Source: Pictodentalium vernedei
Lineage: Eukaryota > Mollusca > Scaphopoda > Dentaliida > Dentaliidae
DNA: 64,000 bases
Reading direction: 5' to 3'
Assembly: GCA_031216915.1 (NCBI GenBank)
Contig: CM062290.1
Span: 254,927,597 to 254,991,596, forward strand
Part shown: positions 56,755 through 64,000 of the stretch, piece after piece
Position numbering within the stretch: the stretch's first letter is position 1
Layout of the letters: each line of letters begins with the position of its first letter
The notes under the pieces: generated by a model
Database searches by the model: none
What the model saw: the letters and a program-made list of their open reading frames with translations, nothing else
What the model was told of the DNA's origin: nothing
Translations under genes and position numbers: made by a program

Positions 56755-57510
56755 ATGTTTGAACATGGAGAATTGTTAGAACGGATAGCCGAGAATACGG
56801 CTGCGAAACAATCCATTCAAATCGTGGTGAGTGGCGATTCGACTCGATTCGCTACGAAATTCGAACCTTCCATCGAATTGAATAGAGAGAAAAGTTACGA
56901 GATGGCTTTGGTGAATCTGGAGACTTATTATTCCTTTCCCAACGTCACCGAAAAGAATAACTCGTTCAAGTATTCCGACGGAATGGATTGGTTGGAGATT
57001 CGAATCCCCAAAGGGAGTTACGACATAGACGATTTGAACGATTACATTCAGACACGAATGAAGACGGATGGAAAGCGAAGCAACAAGATCAGACTCACTC
57101 CCAATCCTAATACCTTACAGACGATGTTGGATTCGGAAGATAATTTTCGAGTGGATTTCAACACGGACGATTCTATAGGCAGGATGTTGGGATTCGATCG
57201 AAAGATGTATCGAGGCCACGCGGCATCTGAAAATACGGTCGACATTCTCGCTGTCAATAGCATTCTGGTGAACGTGGACGTGATTGCTGGAAGCTACATG
57301 AATGGTAGCGCTCAACCGACGATCTATTCTTTCTTTCCAAACGTGTCGCCGGGTTATAAGATCGTGGAGCGACCTCGAAATTTAGTTTATCTACCAGTGA
57401 TTTTGGACACGTTGTATAGTCTCAAAACCACGTTGACGGATCAAAATGGTGAACTGTTAGATCTTCGCGGAGAGAGTGTGATGATACGATTTCATATAAG
57501 AGAAATATAA
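56755..57510 (+). CDS. Polinton minor-capsid (penton)-like protein (fossil element)
   Basis: 251 residues. The wording YEMALVNLETYYSFPNVTEK, NNSFKYSD and IRIPKGSYDIDDLNDYIQTR is characteristic of a protein found beside the ATPase in metazoan Polintons. It has been assigned as the single jelly-roll minor capsid protein. The strand-rich C-terminus ends SVMIRFHIREI. From family knowledge it would form capsid vertices. The double jelly-roll major capsid protein expected as a partner is not in the window. The frame is open. It sits 25 bp after the ATPase stop. Confidence 0.8.
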   Translation: MFEHGELLERIAENTAAKQSIQIVVSGDSTRFATKFEPSIELNREKSYEMALVNLETYYSFPNVTEKNNSFKYSDGMDWLEIRIPKGSYDIDDLNDYIQTRMKTDGKRSNKIRLTPNPNTLQTMLDSEDNFRVDFNTDDSIGRMLGFDRKMYRGHAASENTVDILAVNSILVNVDVIAGSYMNGSAQPTIYSFFPNVSPGYKIVERPRNLVYLPVILDTLYSLKTTLTDQNGELLDLRGESVMIRFHIREI

Positions 57511-57519
57511 AAGCAAAAA

Positions 57520-57545
57520 AAATATTGTGTATATATATAAAATAA
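57520..57545 (+). promoter_or_regulatory. TATA-like sequence upstream of a Polinton gene
   Basis: TGTATATATATAAAATAAAC lies about 85 bp before the start of the next gene. Similar TATATATAAAA stretches occur near 59,000, 59,085 and 59,665, beside the minus-strand genes. They may serve as promoters; this is suggested only by position and repetition. Confidence 0.35.
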
Positions 57546-57629
57546 ACGCAATATTAATTTTACAAAATTATTTTAATATAATTATTAAACAAGAAACAAT
57601 TGAAGTAAATATATTTTAAAAACAGAATT

Positions 57630-58241
57630 ATGACACAATACGTGGTTAAAAACGTGAACATATCCGCAGGACAGAGGAAGAAACTTAAGAGAGCGTTAAC
57701 AACTCGAGGCGAGGTGGTGAGATTCAAATTCACTCACGAAGATCTGACGAGAGGCGGTCAGGATTCGATCGCCTGGGCCAGAAGTCAAATCAAAAGGATG
57801 GAGAATGTGATTCGCGATGGAAGAGGGTTGGCGGTAAGATTGAGTCCCGCTCAATTGAGATACAATTTGAGAATGAAAGGTCGTTTCCTACCGCTATTGG
57901 CAGGAATAGCCGCAAAAGCATTACCCTTTGCCACAAAGGCACTACCCTTTCCTGGAAAGACTCTCGGCGTGGCAGCTCTCACGGGACTCGCTAGTTCGGC
58001 GGTTGAGAAATTAATGGGAGGCAGCGGACTGTTTTTGAAGAAGGGAGGAGCCGTGTATCGCGTCCACGTAGACGACAGCGGTAAAGGATTGTATCTAGAA
58101 CCCGTTAGAGGTGGCAACTCTCTGAGAGGAAATGGTCTCTATCTGAAGAGTGGATGGAATGTCGAACGACTCGGCAAGGGTTTGTTGCTCAGTGAGAATT
58201 CACCGTTTAAGAACATACCAATTTTGAATATGTTATTATAA
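57630..58241 (+). CDS. Polinton Gly-rich membrane-active-like protein (fossil element)
   Basis: 203 residues. The N-terminal third is basic (QRKKLKRALTTRGEVVRFKF). The centre has an Ala-rich hydrophobic segment (FLPLLAGIAAKALPFATKAL, about 87-106, then GVAALTGLASSAVEKLMGGS). The C-terminal third has repeated G-x-G-L-x-L-K wording (GLFLKKGG, GLYLEPVRGG, GLYLKSG). Proteins of this layout are common in Polintons and adintoviruses and resemble adenovirus pVI/pX-type virion proteins. The membrane role is inference. Confidence 0.7.
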   Translation: MTQYVVKNVNISAGQRKKLKRALTTRGEVVRFKFTHEDLTRGGQDSIAWARSQIKRMENVIRDGRGLAVRLSPAQLRYNLRMKGRFLPLLAGIAAKALPFATKALPFPGKTLGVAALTGLASSAVEKLMGGSGLFLKKGGAVYRVHVDDSGKGLYLEPVRGGNSLRGNGLYLKSGWNVERLGKGLLLSENSPFKNIPILNMLL

Positions 58242-58294
58242 TATAAAATTGTATAAAATATAAATCATAGAAAGTATAAAATAATATATTTAAA

Positions 58295-58375
58295 ATGGAT
58301 AAAAAGGTGGAGAAACAATTAGACGATAATGACGAATATCGCGAGACAGAGTGCGAAGAAACAAAAAAAAAATGA
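58295..58375 (+). CDS. Possible 26-residue acidic ORF
   Basis: A small frame starting MDKKVEKQLDDNDEY and ending in Lys. It has a short AT-rich leader like other genes of this element but no recognisable family. It may be a chance frame or the remains of a larger one. Confidence 0.25.
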   Translation: MDKKVEKQLDDNDEYRETECEETKKK

Positions 58376-58411
58376 GATCAAAAGATGATCTCATTACTTT
58401 TTTTTTTTTTT
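58371..58411. terminator. Stem-loop with T-run between convergent genes
   Basis: AATGAGATCA and TGATCTCATT form a perfect 10-bp stem with a 5-nt loop, preceded by an A-run and followed by a T-run of about 14. It lies exactly between plus-strand and minus-strand genes, so it could end transcripts from both sides. Function is inference. Confidence 0.45.
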
Positions 58412-58447
58412 CATTTTTCTTCGCTAAAAAATCAATCTCTCTATTGT

Positions 58448-58895
58448 TTATATTTCCAAGTCCGTTATTAGCATGTTGACACTCGTGTCTTCTCCTTTTT
58501 CGAAAACGTGTTGAATGTTTATCTTTACTCTTTTGAGTTTTTTTAGATCGGTCAACTCGCTCTCACCACCCAATTTCTCCACGAGTTTGAATGAGATGTT
58601 TGGAAATATGTAATTTCCATAGGGCAACGACAAATCGTCCTTGTCGAATTCTCTATCTTTGGCGATGACAATGTTCTGCAGATCGCTTTGGCACTCGTAA
58701 AACAAACCGAGCGCGGCTTCATCCAATTTCAAAGGCATGCGATATTTATCGTTTGTGCTCTAAGCCCTTCGTCTCGACCTCGTTCAATTCGATGGGATCG
58801 TGTCGTTGTAATCTATAGATTTTATGACCAAATTTCTTATACGTTTCGACTCGTTTCAATTTCAATTCGCATCTTTTAGGTGTTGCTGTCTTCAT
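58448..58895 (-). pseudogene. Duplicate of the unknown 149-residue Polinton gene (fossil)
   Basis: The minus-strand sequence parallels the neighbouring gene at 59,127-59,576 throughout: RCELKLKR, then KLDEAALGLFYECQSDLQN, AKDREFDKDDLSLPYGNYIF, KKLKRVKINIQHVF and NMLITDLEI. Its upstream flank (TTGCAAATAATGTATATTTT) is also shared. This copy is broken. Together they form a tandem duplication of about 650 bp. Confidence 0.75.
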
Positions 58896-59126
58896 GATCG
58901 ATTATTTAGTTTTTTGTTTTACGAATTCTTGCAAATAATGTATATTTTACATTTTGCATTTAAATAAAAATTTGTTTAAAAAGTTTTTTTTTTGCTCTTT
59001 ATATATATAAAAAAGTTGTTGTTTTAATTTTTAATTTTATTTAGTGTAAAATTTTTTAGTAAAAGTTTTTTTTCTCTTTATATATACATAAAAAGTTAAA
59101 TTTTAAAATTTCAATCTCTCTATTGT

Positions 59127-59576
59127 TTATATTTCCAAGTCCATTATTAGCATGTTGACATTCATCATTTTTCCACTTACGAAAATGGTGTGAATGTTTA
59201 TCTTTACTCTTTTGAGTTTTTTTTCATAGGTGAATGCGCTCTCACCACCCGATTTGTTCACGAGTTCGAGTGAGATTATTGGATATATGTAACTTCCATA
59301 GGACAACAATAAATCACCCTTGTCGAATTCTCTGTCTTCTGCGACGATGATATTATTCAGCAGATCGCTTTGGTACTCGTAAAACAAATCAAGCGCGGCT
59401 TCATCCAATTTCAAACACATTCGATATTTGTGGTAGTAGTGCTCTAAGTCCACCATCTCGACCTCATTCAATTCGATGAGATCATGTGGTTGTAATGTAT
59501 AGATATTAAAACCGAATTTCTCATACGCTTCATCTCGTTTCAATTTCAATTCGCATCTTTTAGGTGTTGTTGTCAT
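59127..59576 (-). CDS. Unknown 149-residue Polinton gene (fossil element)
   Basis: An open frame on the minus strand starting MTTTPKRCELKLKRDEAYEK. Mixed alpha/beta composition with charged stretches (ELNEVEMVDLEHYYHKYRM, VAEDREFDKGDLLLSYGSYI) and a C-terminus of alternating hydrophobics (VNMLIMDLEI). I do not recognise a family. The two adjacent copies show that similarity extends over the whole length, which supports a real gene. Confidence 0.65.
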   Translation of the reverse strand: MTTTPKRCELKLKRDEAYEKFGFNIYTLQPHDLIELNEVEMVDLEHYYHKYRMCLKLDEAALDLFYEYQSDLLNNIIVAEDREFDKGDLLLSYGSYIYPIISLELVNKSGGESAFTYEKKLKRVKINIHTIFVSGKMMNVNMLIMDLEI

Positions 59577-59749
59577 GATCGATTATTTGGTTTTTATGAA
59601 TTCTTGCAAATAATGTATATTTTAAATTTTGTATTAAAAAACTTTTCTTTTTTTTTTTATTTATTATATATATATATAAAAAGAGTAAAAAAGCAAAACT
59701 TTTTTAACAAATTATTTAATACAAAATTCTAAAAAAAATATTCTTACAA

Positions 59750-60203
59750 ATGAAGCAAACAGATAAAACAATGGTAAATTTAAAAGAGAAAACCATACCT
59801 CAGTTAAACGAGATTTGTAAACTATTACAAATTTCAGATTTCAGAAATCATAGAACTAAATCAAAAAAAAATTAAAGTCATACAAGAATATTTGCGAAAC
59901 GCTAGAAAGGCAAATCAAATGTCAATAGCAACAACGTCAAAAGATGCATCGGTTGTGAAAAATGAGAAGATAGTAAAAGGAATCGAAATGCCAACGTCGA
60001 AAAAAACCAAAAACGTTTCGATTGTGAAAAATAAGAAGACGACTAAACGAAAAGCCGTTGAAGAACATCAAGTTTCCAAAGAAAAGAAAAGAAAAACTAA
60101 AATGAAAACGAGTGATGCACTTCAGATTCTAGACAAACGAGATATATCGAGCGAAATTCAACAAGCAATCGACGAAGAGAAAGGAGAAGAATATGTAACA
60201 TGA
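59750..60203 (+). pseudogene. Lys-rich Polinton protein, SAP-like start (fossil)
   Basis: A short frame from 59,750 has LKEKTIPQLNEICKLLQISD, resembling the start of a SAP DNA-binding helix pair. The following frame (59,892-60,203) is very rich in Lys, with KNEKIVKG, SKKTKN and KEKKRKTKMK, and ends KRDISSEIQQAIDEEKGEE. This is likely a basic nucleic-acid-binding protein. No family is assigned beyond the weak SAP resemblance. Broken. Confidence 0.45.
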
Positions 60204-63200
60204 CTCGTTGTGGAACTATTCCAATCGAAACCCATAGAACAGGAGAGTGCGATCAAAGATGTTTTTAAAACTTTCAACGTGGTTCCCTCGTTCAAGAAAA
60301 TCGATCCGAAATTGTTCATGGAATGGGTGAAGAAAAAGTATTGGATTTGTTTCACGAATACATGAACGTGGGACTAAAAATTAAGATGATACTCCATTGC
60401 ATAATGAATAAAATCGACGTGAAGTCCGGCGAGAGCATCGTGAAAAATGCATATTTCAGATCTAATGTCGAACCCGTATTTCGAGGTTCAGATTTATCGG
60501 ACATTTTCGAAAAGATGAAAGACAAGATGCTGATGTCTCTCGCGAATTATCAACATGAAGGTAGTAATTGGACGTTCGATGAGGTGTTGAAACTCGAAAT
60601 TCACATAAATAAAAATGATCTGTTGAAAGGATCTTCCTACTTGGAATTACCGTATTTCTTGACTAAGAAACACGCTGTGGTCAACGTGAGAAATAAAGAT
60701 GATTAGTGTTTTAAATGGGCAGTCACCTCCACTTTATACCCTGTCGCAATGAACTCCGATAGAGTTTCTCGTTACGAGGAAACTTCTAAAAATCTCGATT
60801 GGACCGGAGTGACTTTTCCAACAGAGTTAAAACACATCGAACATTTCGAGGTTCAAAATCCCACCGTAGCGGTGAACGTCTTGGGATACGACGACGAAAA
60901 TCAAAAGATCTATCCTCTCAGACAGACTTCGAATCTCGGAAGAGAAAAGACGATTATTTTATTATTGATTTCGAATGGTGACAATCGTCATTATTGTTGG
61001 GTTAAACATCCGACCCGATTACTGTCGAAAAAAAATAATAATCATAAAGGAAAGATATCTTTATGTTACAATTGCATGAACATATTTAAGAGCGAAAAAT
61101 CATTAGCGAAACATCAGGAATATTGCAACGAAAATCAAGGTGTTGCAGTCAAAATGCCCAAACCCAACACCATCGTGAAGTTTGAAAATCACAATAGAAG
61201 GTTAAAAGTACCATTCGTCGTGTACGCCGATTTCGAATGTTTCACCGTGAAAATGAGTTCCTGTCAACCCAACGTTCTACAAAATTACGTCGAAAGATAT
61301 CAAAAACACATACCTTCGGGCTATTGCATTTATGTGAAATGTGCTTTTGACTCGCAACACGACATGGGTCCCTTCACCTACACGAAACAGTGTGAAGATG
61401 ATGACATGGCTCAAAGGTTCGTGGAAGAGTTAGAATCGAAAATTCAAATGTTATACGACAAATTCAAAACTCTGGCGAAAATGATCATCACGCGAGAGCA
61501 GCAGGACGAAAATAACAGAGCCATCGAATGTCACATATGCAGACAATCGTTCGACGAGAATTCGGAGGAAAATAAGAAGGTCAGAAACCACGATCATTAC
61601 ACGGGTCTGTATCGCAATCCGGCTCACAGCAAGTGTAATTTAAAATATCGAGATGCTGCTTTCTATCTGGTGATGTTTCACAGTGTCTCGGGTTACGACA
61701 GTCATCTGTTCATGAAAAATCTCAGCACCTCACACGAAGAATTAAATTGCATCGCGAACAGCGAAGAAAGATACATTTCCTTCACGAAATGGAAGCTCAT
61801 GGAGAAGAAAAGAGTAATCGACGGAGAGACGTTGAAAGAAAAAACGAAATCCATTCATAGATGCATATGTTTCATCGACAGTTTTAAATTCATGTCGACC
61901 GCTCTGGAAAAATTAGTCGATAACATGGGCAAGGATAAATTTAAAATCATGAGTGAACATTTCGGAGAACGAGTAGACGTCATGTTGAGGAAAGGAGTCT
62001 ATCCTTACGATTACATGAATGATCTAAAGAGATTCGAAGACACCACACTACCTTCGAAAGAAGATTTTTATTCAAAATTATACGAATCCGACATTTCCGA
62101 CAAGAATTACGAACACGCCAAAAACGTGTGGAAATCATTTGATATGAAAACCATGAGAGATTATCATGATCTCTATCTGAAGACTGACGTTCTGCTCTTG
62201 GCAGACGTGTTCAAAAATTTTCGAGACGTCTTTTGTCGAAATTACGATCTGGATCCCGCTTGGTATTTCACCACACCCGGTCTGGCGTGGGATGCTCTGT
62301 TGAAGACCACCGAAGTCCAATTGGAATTATTATCCTACGTGGACATGTTGCTTATGTTCGAAGGGGCTGCGAGAGGTGGCGTCTCGATGATCTCTCACAG
62401 ATATTCTGAAGCTAACAATCCCTACATGAAAGAAGGTTTCGATTCAAAACGGTCGACTAAATACATACAGTATTGGGACGCCAATAATCTGTACGGTTGG
62501 GCTATGAGTCATCCTTTACCGATTAGAAATTTCGAATGTGTGAAGGAACCGGAAGAGATGCAAAAATGGAGAGACTATCCTTGCATTTTAGAAGTCGATT
62601 TGAACTATCTGGAAGAATTACACGATACACACAACGATTATCCGCTAGCTCCCGAACGAATGGAACCGAACGAAGGAGACGAGGAAAAACTCATTCCCAA
62701 TTTATTTAACAAACGTAACTACGTCGTCTACAGTGAGAATTTGAAACAGTACGTCGATTACGGGATGAAATTAGTCGACATACATCGCATCATTCGATTC
62801 GACGAAGAGCCTTGGATGAAAAAATACATCGATCTCAACACGAATCTCGGAACTCAAGCCGAGAACGATTTCGAAAAAGATTTCTTCAAACTCATGAACA
62901 ACTGCATGTACGGTAAATCGATGGAAAACATCAGGAAGAGAACTGACGTTCGACTCGTCACGTCTGAACCATATTCGACGAAAATCTAGTGGCCATTCAC
63001 ATGCAAAAGACGCACCTGAAGTTCGACAAACCGTATTATCTCAGACCGATCATCTTAGATATCAGCAAGCGATTGATGTACGAGTTTCACTACGATTACG
63101 TCAAACGAAAATTTGGCGATAAAGCCAAACTACTGTTCACCAACATGGACAGTTTAGTTTACGAGATAGAGACGAAAGACGTCTACCAAGCTATATCTCC

Positions 63201-63440
63201 AGACGTGGCTGAGTGGTTTGACACAAGCAATTATCCCATTGATCACCCATCCAACATTCAATCGAACAACAACAAGAAGGTGTTGGGTAAATTTAAAGAT
63301 GAGAGCGGCGGTAAACAGATCGTCGAATTCGTGGGCTTGAGACCCAAACTGTATGCTTATCGTCTAGAAGATGATGAAGAGATCAAGAAGTGCAAAGGAG
63401 TTAAAGCGTGCGTGGTGAAGATTGTTGATCATTTTATTCA
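60204..63440 (+). pseudogene. polB: Polinton protein-primed DNA polymerase B (fossil)
   Basis: It would replicate the element from its ends. The N-terminal region (60,323-60,706) has KMILHCIMNKIDVKSGESI and SNWTFDEVLKLEIHINKNDL wording known from the family. Next comes a zinc-finger-like CYNCMNIFKSEKSLAKHQEY. The exonuclease has VPFVVYADFEC and SGYDSHLFMKNL, with an endonuclease-VII-like CHICRQSF, then RNHDHYTGLYRNPAHSKCNL between them. YPYDYMNDL follows. The polymerase has YWDANNLYGWAM, KDFFKLMNNCMYGKS and NMDSLVYEI. The region ends at KCKGVKACVVK. The longest open part is 60,749-62,989. The gene is broken in a few places. Confidence 0.92.
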
Positions 63441-63600
63441 CGATGCCTTTACCTTTGCTCGCGTTCTTTTTTTTGATGAATCGCATCTTGACAGAACCAC
63501 ACATGTCACAAATTCCATGAAGCATCCGTCTGTCGTTTTTAGTTCGGACTTCTCGAGAATTACTCATCTCGGTAACTCTCTTACACTTTACGCAATACAT
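63440..63600 (-). pseudogene. Polinton zinc-ribbon protein (fossil)
   Basis: On the minus strand from 63,600 the frame reads MYCVKCKRVTEMSNSREV, RTKNDRRMLHGICDMCG and KMRFIKKK. Two C-x-x-C pairs with this spacing match a small zinc-ribbon family (DUF5679-like) seen in Polintons and related viruses, often ahead of a phospholipase-like region. It is convergent with polymerase B. The plus-strand frame continuing over it is antisense noise rather than polymerase sequence. Confidence 0.75.
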
Positions 63601-63604
63601 TTTT

Positions 63605-63700
63605 AAGAGTTATTTAAATTAATTTCGTTTTTTATTTTAAATATAAATTTAATATTTTTTTTTTTTTTAAATTCTGTTCTTATTATATATATTTTTTTTT
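63605..63700. other. AT-rich spacer between two minus-strand genes
   Basis: Long T-runs and TATATATATTTT. It probably carries the transcription signals for the flanking minus-strand genes; nothing more specific can be seen. Confidence 0.4.
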
Positions 63701-63701
63701 T

Positions 63702-64000
63702 TCAATTGCTGCTCTTGAGTTCTATCATCTTACTGAATTCCTCCCTGGCCTCTTTCCTCCCCTTTTCCACGAGAGAATCCTTCATCTCTTCCTTGATGAT
63801 CTGACGAGTCTTGATTCTCACGGCTTCTTTCATGGCATCGTATTTCGTTTTCTTGCTCAATATCGCGAAGTATTCTCCGTCCGATATCCTACCATCTTTC
63901 AACGCCATAGAGATCATTTCGGATATCGTGTCGATCTAGGAGTCGGCCAAGACGCGAATCTTGTCGTGTTTTCTCGCCTTCAGATATAATTTTCTACTCA
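63702..64000 (-). pseudogene. Polinton helical protein, C-terminal part (fossil)
   Basis: The minus-strand frame includes ISMALKDGRISDGEYFAILS, then KKTKYDAMKEAVRIKTRQII and EEFSKMIELKSSN. The pattern of a short G-x-I-S-D-x-E-F loop between charged helices is typical of a long coiled protein of unknown role in metazoan Polintons. The gene runs off the right edge. It belongs to the broken element. Confidence 0.6.

Larger units (their letters stand above)
53750..64000 (+). mobile_element. Polinton (Maverick), left and middle part; broken
   Basis: A large self-synthesising DNA transposon related to viruses. The set of packaging ATPase, minor-capsid-like protein, PX-like protein and protein-primed polymerase B is diagnostic. 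Genes are densely packed with AT-rich spacers and TATATATAAA-type sequences, and the codon and base use differs from the surrounding repeat-rich DNA. The left end is approximate. The right end and the integrase, major capsid and protease genes are not in the window. It is a fossil with roughly six breaks in the part seen. The long surviving frames suggest a fairly recent insertion. Confidence 0.92.

Overview
This is about 64 kb of AT-rich animal DNA with no recognisable host gene. The reading frames that look real all belong to transposable elements of metazoan type: non-LTR retrotransposons, a Tc1-like transposon, tRNA- and 5S-derived SINEs, hAT-type elements with 8-bp target duplications, many TTAA- or TA-flanked hairpin MITEs, and a Polinton (Maverick). 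The mix points to an invertebrate, probably marine. I cannot name the species or phylum from the sequence. No protein-coding host exon, tRNA gene or rRNA gene could be supported.

Layout. From 1 to 8.2 kb there is intergenic DNA with old repeats, one SINE and several hairpin MITEs. From 8.2 to 9.7 kb lies a complete-ended Tc1-like transposon with a damaged transposase. From 12.3 to 13.1 kb is a decayed non-LTR reverse transcriptase. From 13.3 to about 17.4 kb, on the minus strand, is a nearly intact non-LTR retrotransposon (endonuclease plus reverse transcriptase, one frameshift). From 17.76 to 19.51 kb is a satellite array of about seven units of about 260 bp. From 19.5 to 34 kb is a dense patchwork of MITEs, SINEs (one with a 5S rRNA head) and a hAT-type element. 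From 34.4 to 37.35 kb, on the plus strand, is a 5'-truncated relative of the 13-17 kb LINE. From 37.5 to 52.8 kb are more MITEs and foldback elements, including a three-level nested insertion at 45.2-45.8 kb.

From about 53-54 kb to the right edge is the left and middle part of a Polinton. Plus-strand genes in order are a PX-like protein, a small basic Ala/Lys-rich protein, the FtsK/HerA-type packaging ATPase, a minor-capsid-like protein and a Gly-rich membrane-active-like protein. Then come two minus-strand copies of an unknown 149-residue gene, a Lys-rich protein, and protein-primed DNA polymerase B. On the minus strand at the far right are a zinc-ribbon protein and a helical protein. Integrase, major capsid protein and protease are not seen and may lie beyond the right edge. 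The element is a fossil: it is broken, with roughly six breaks in the visible part, although long frames survive, so it is not very old.

The main themes are a hairpin MITE superfamily with 12 near-complete copies that share one palindromic core but have two kinds of arm, SINEs that share one body but have exchanged a tRNA head for a 5S rRNA head, and clear layered insertions that give relative ages.
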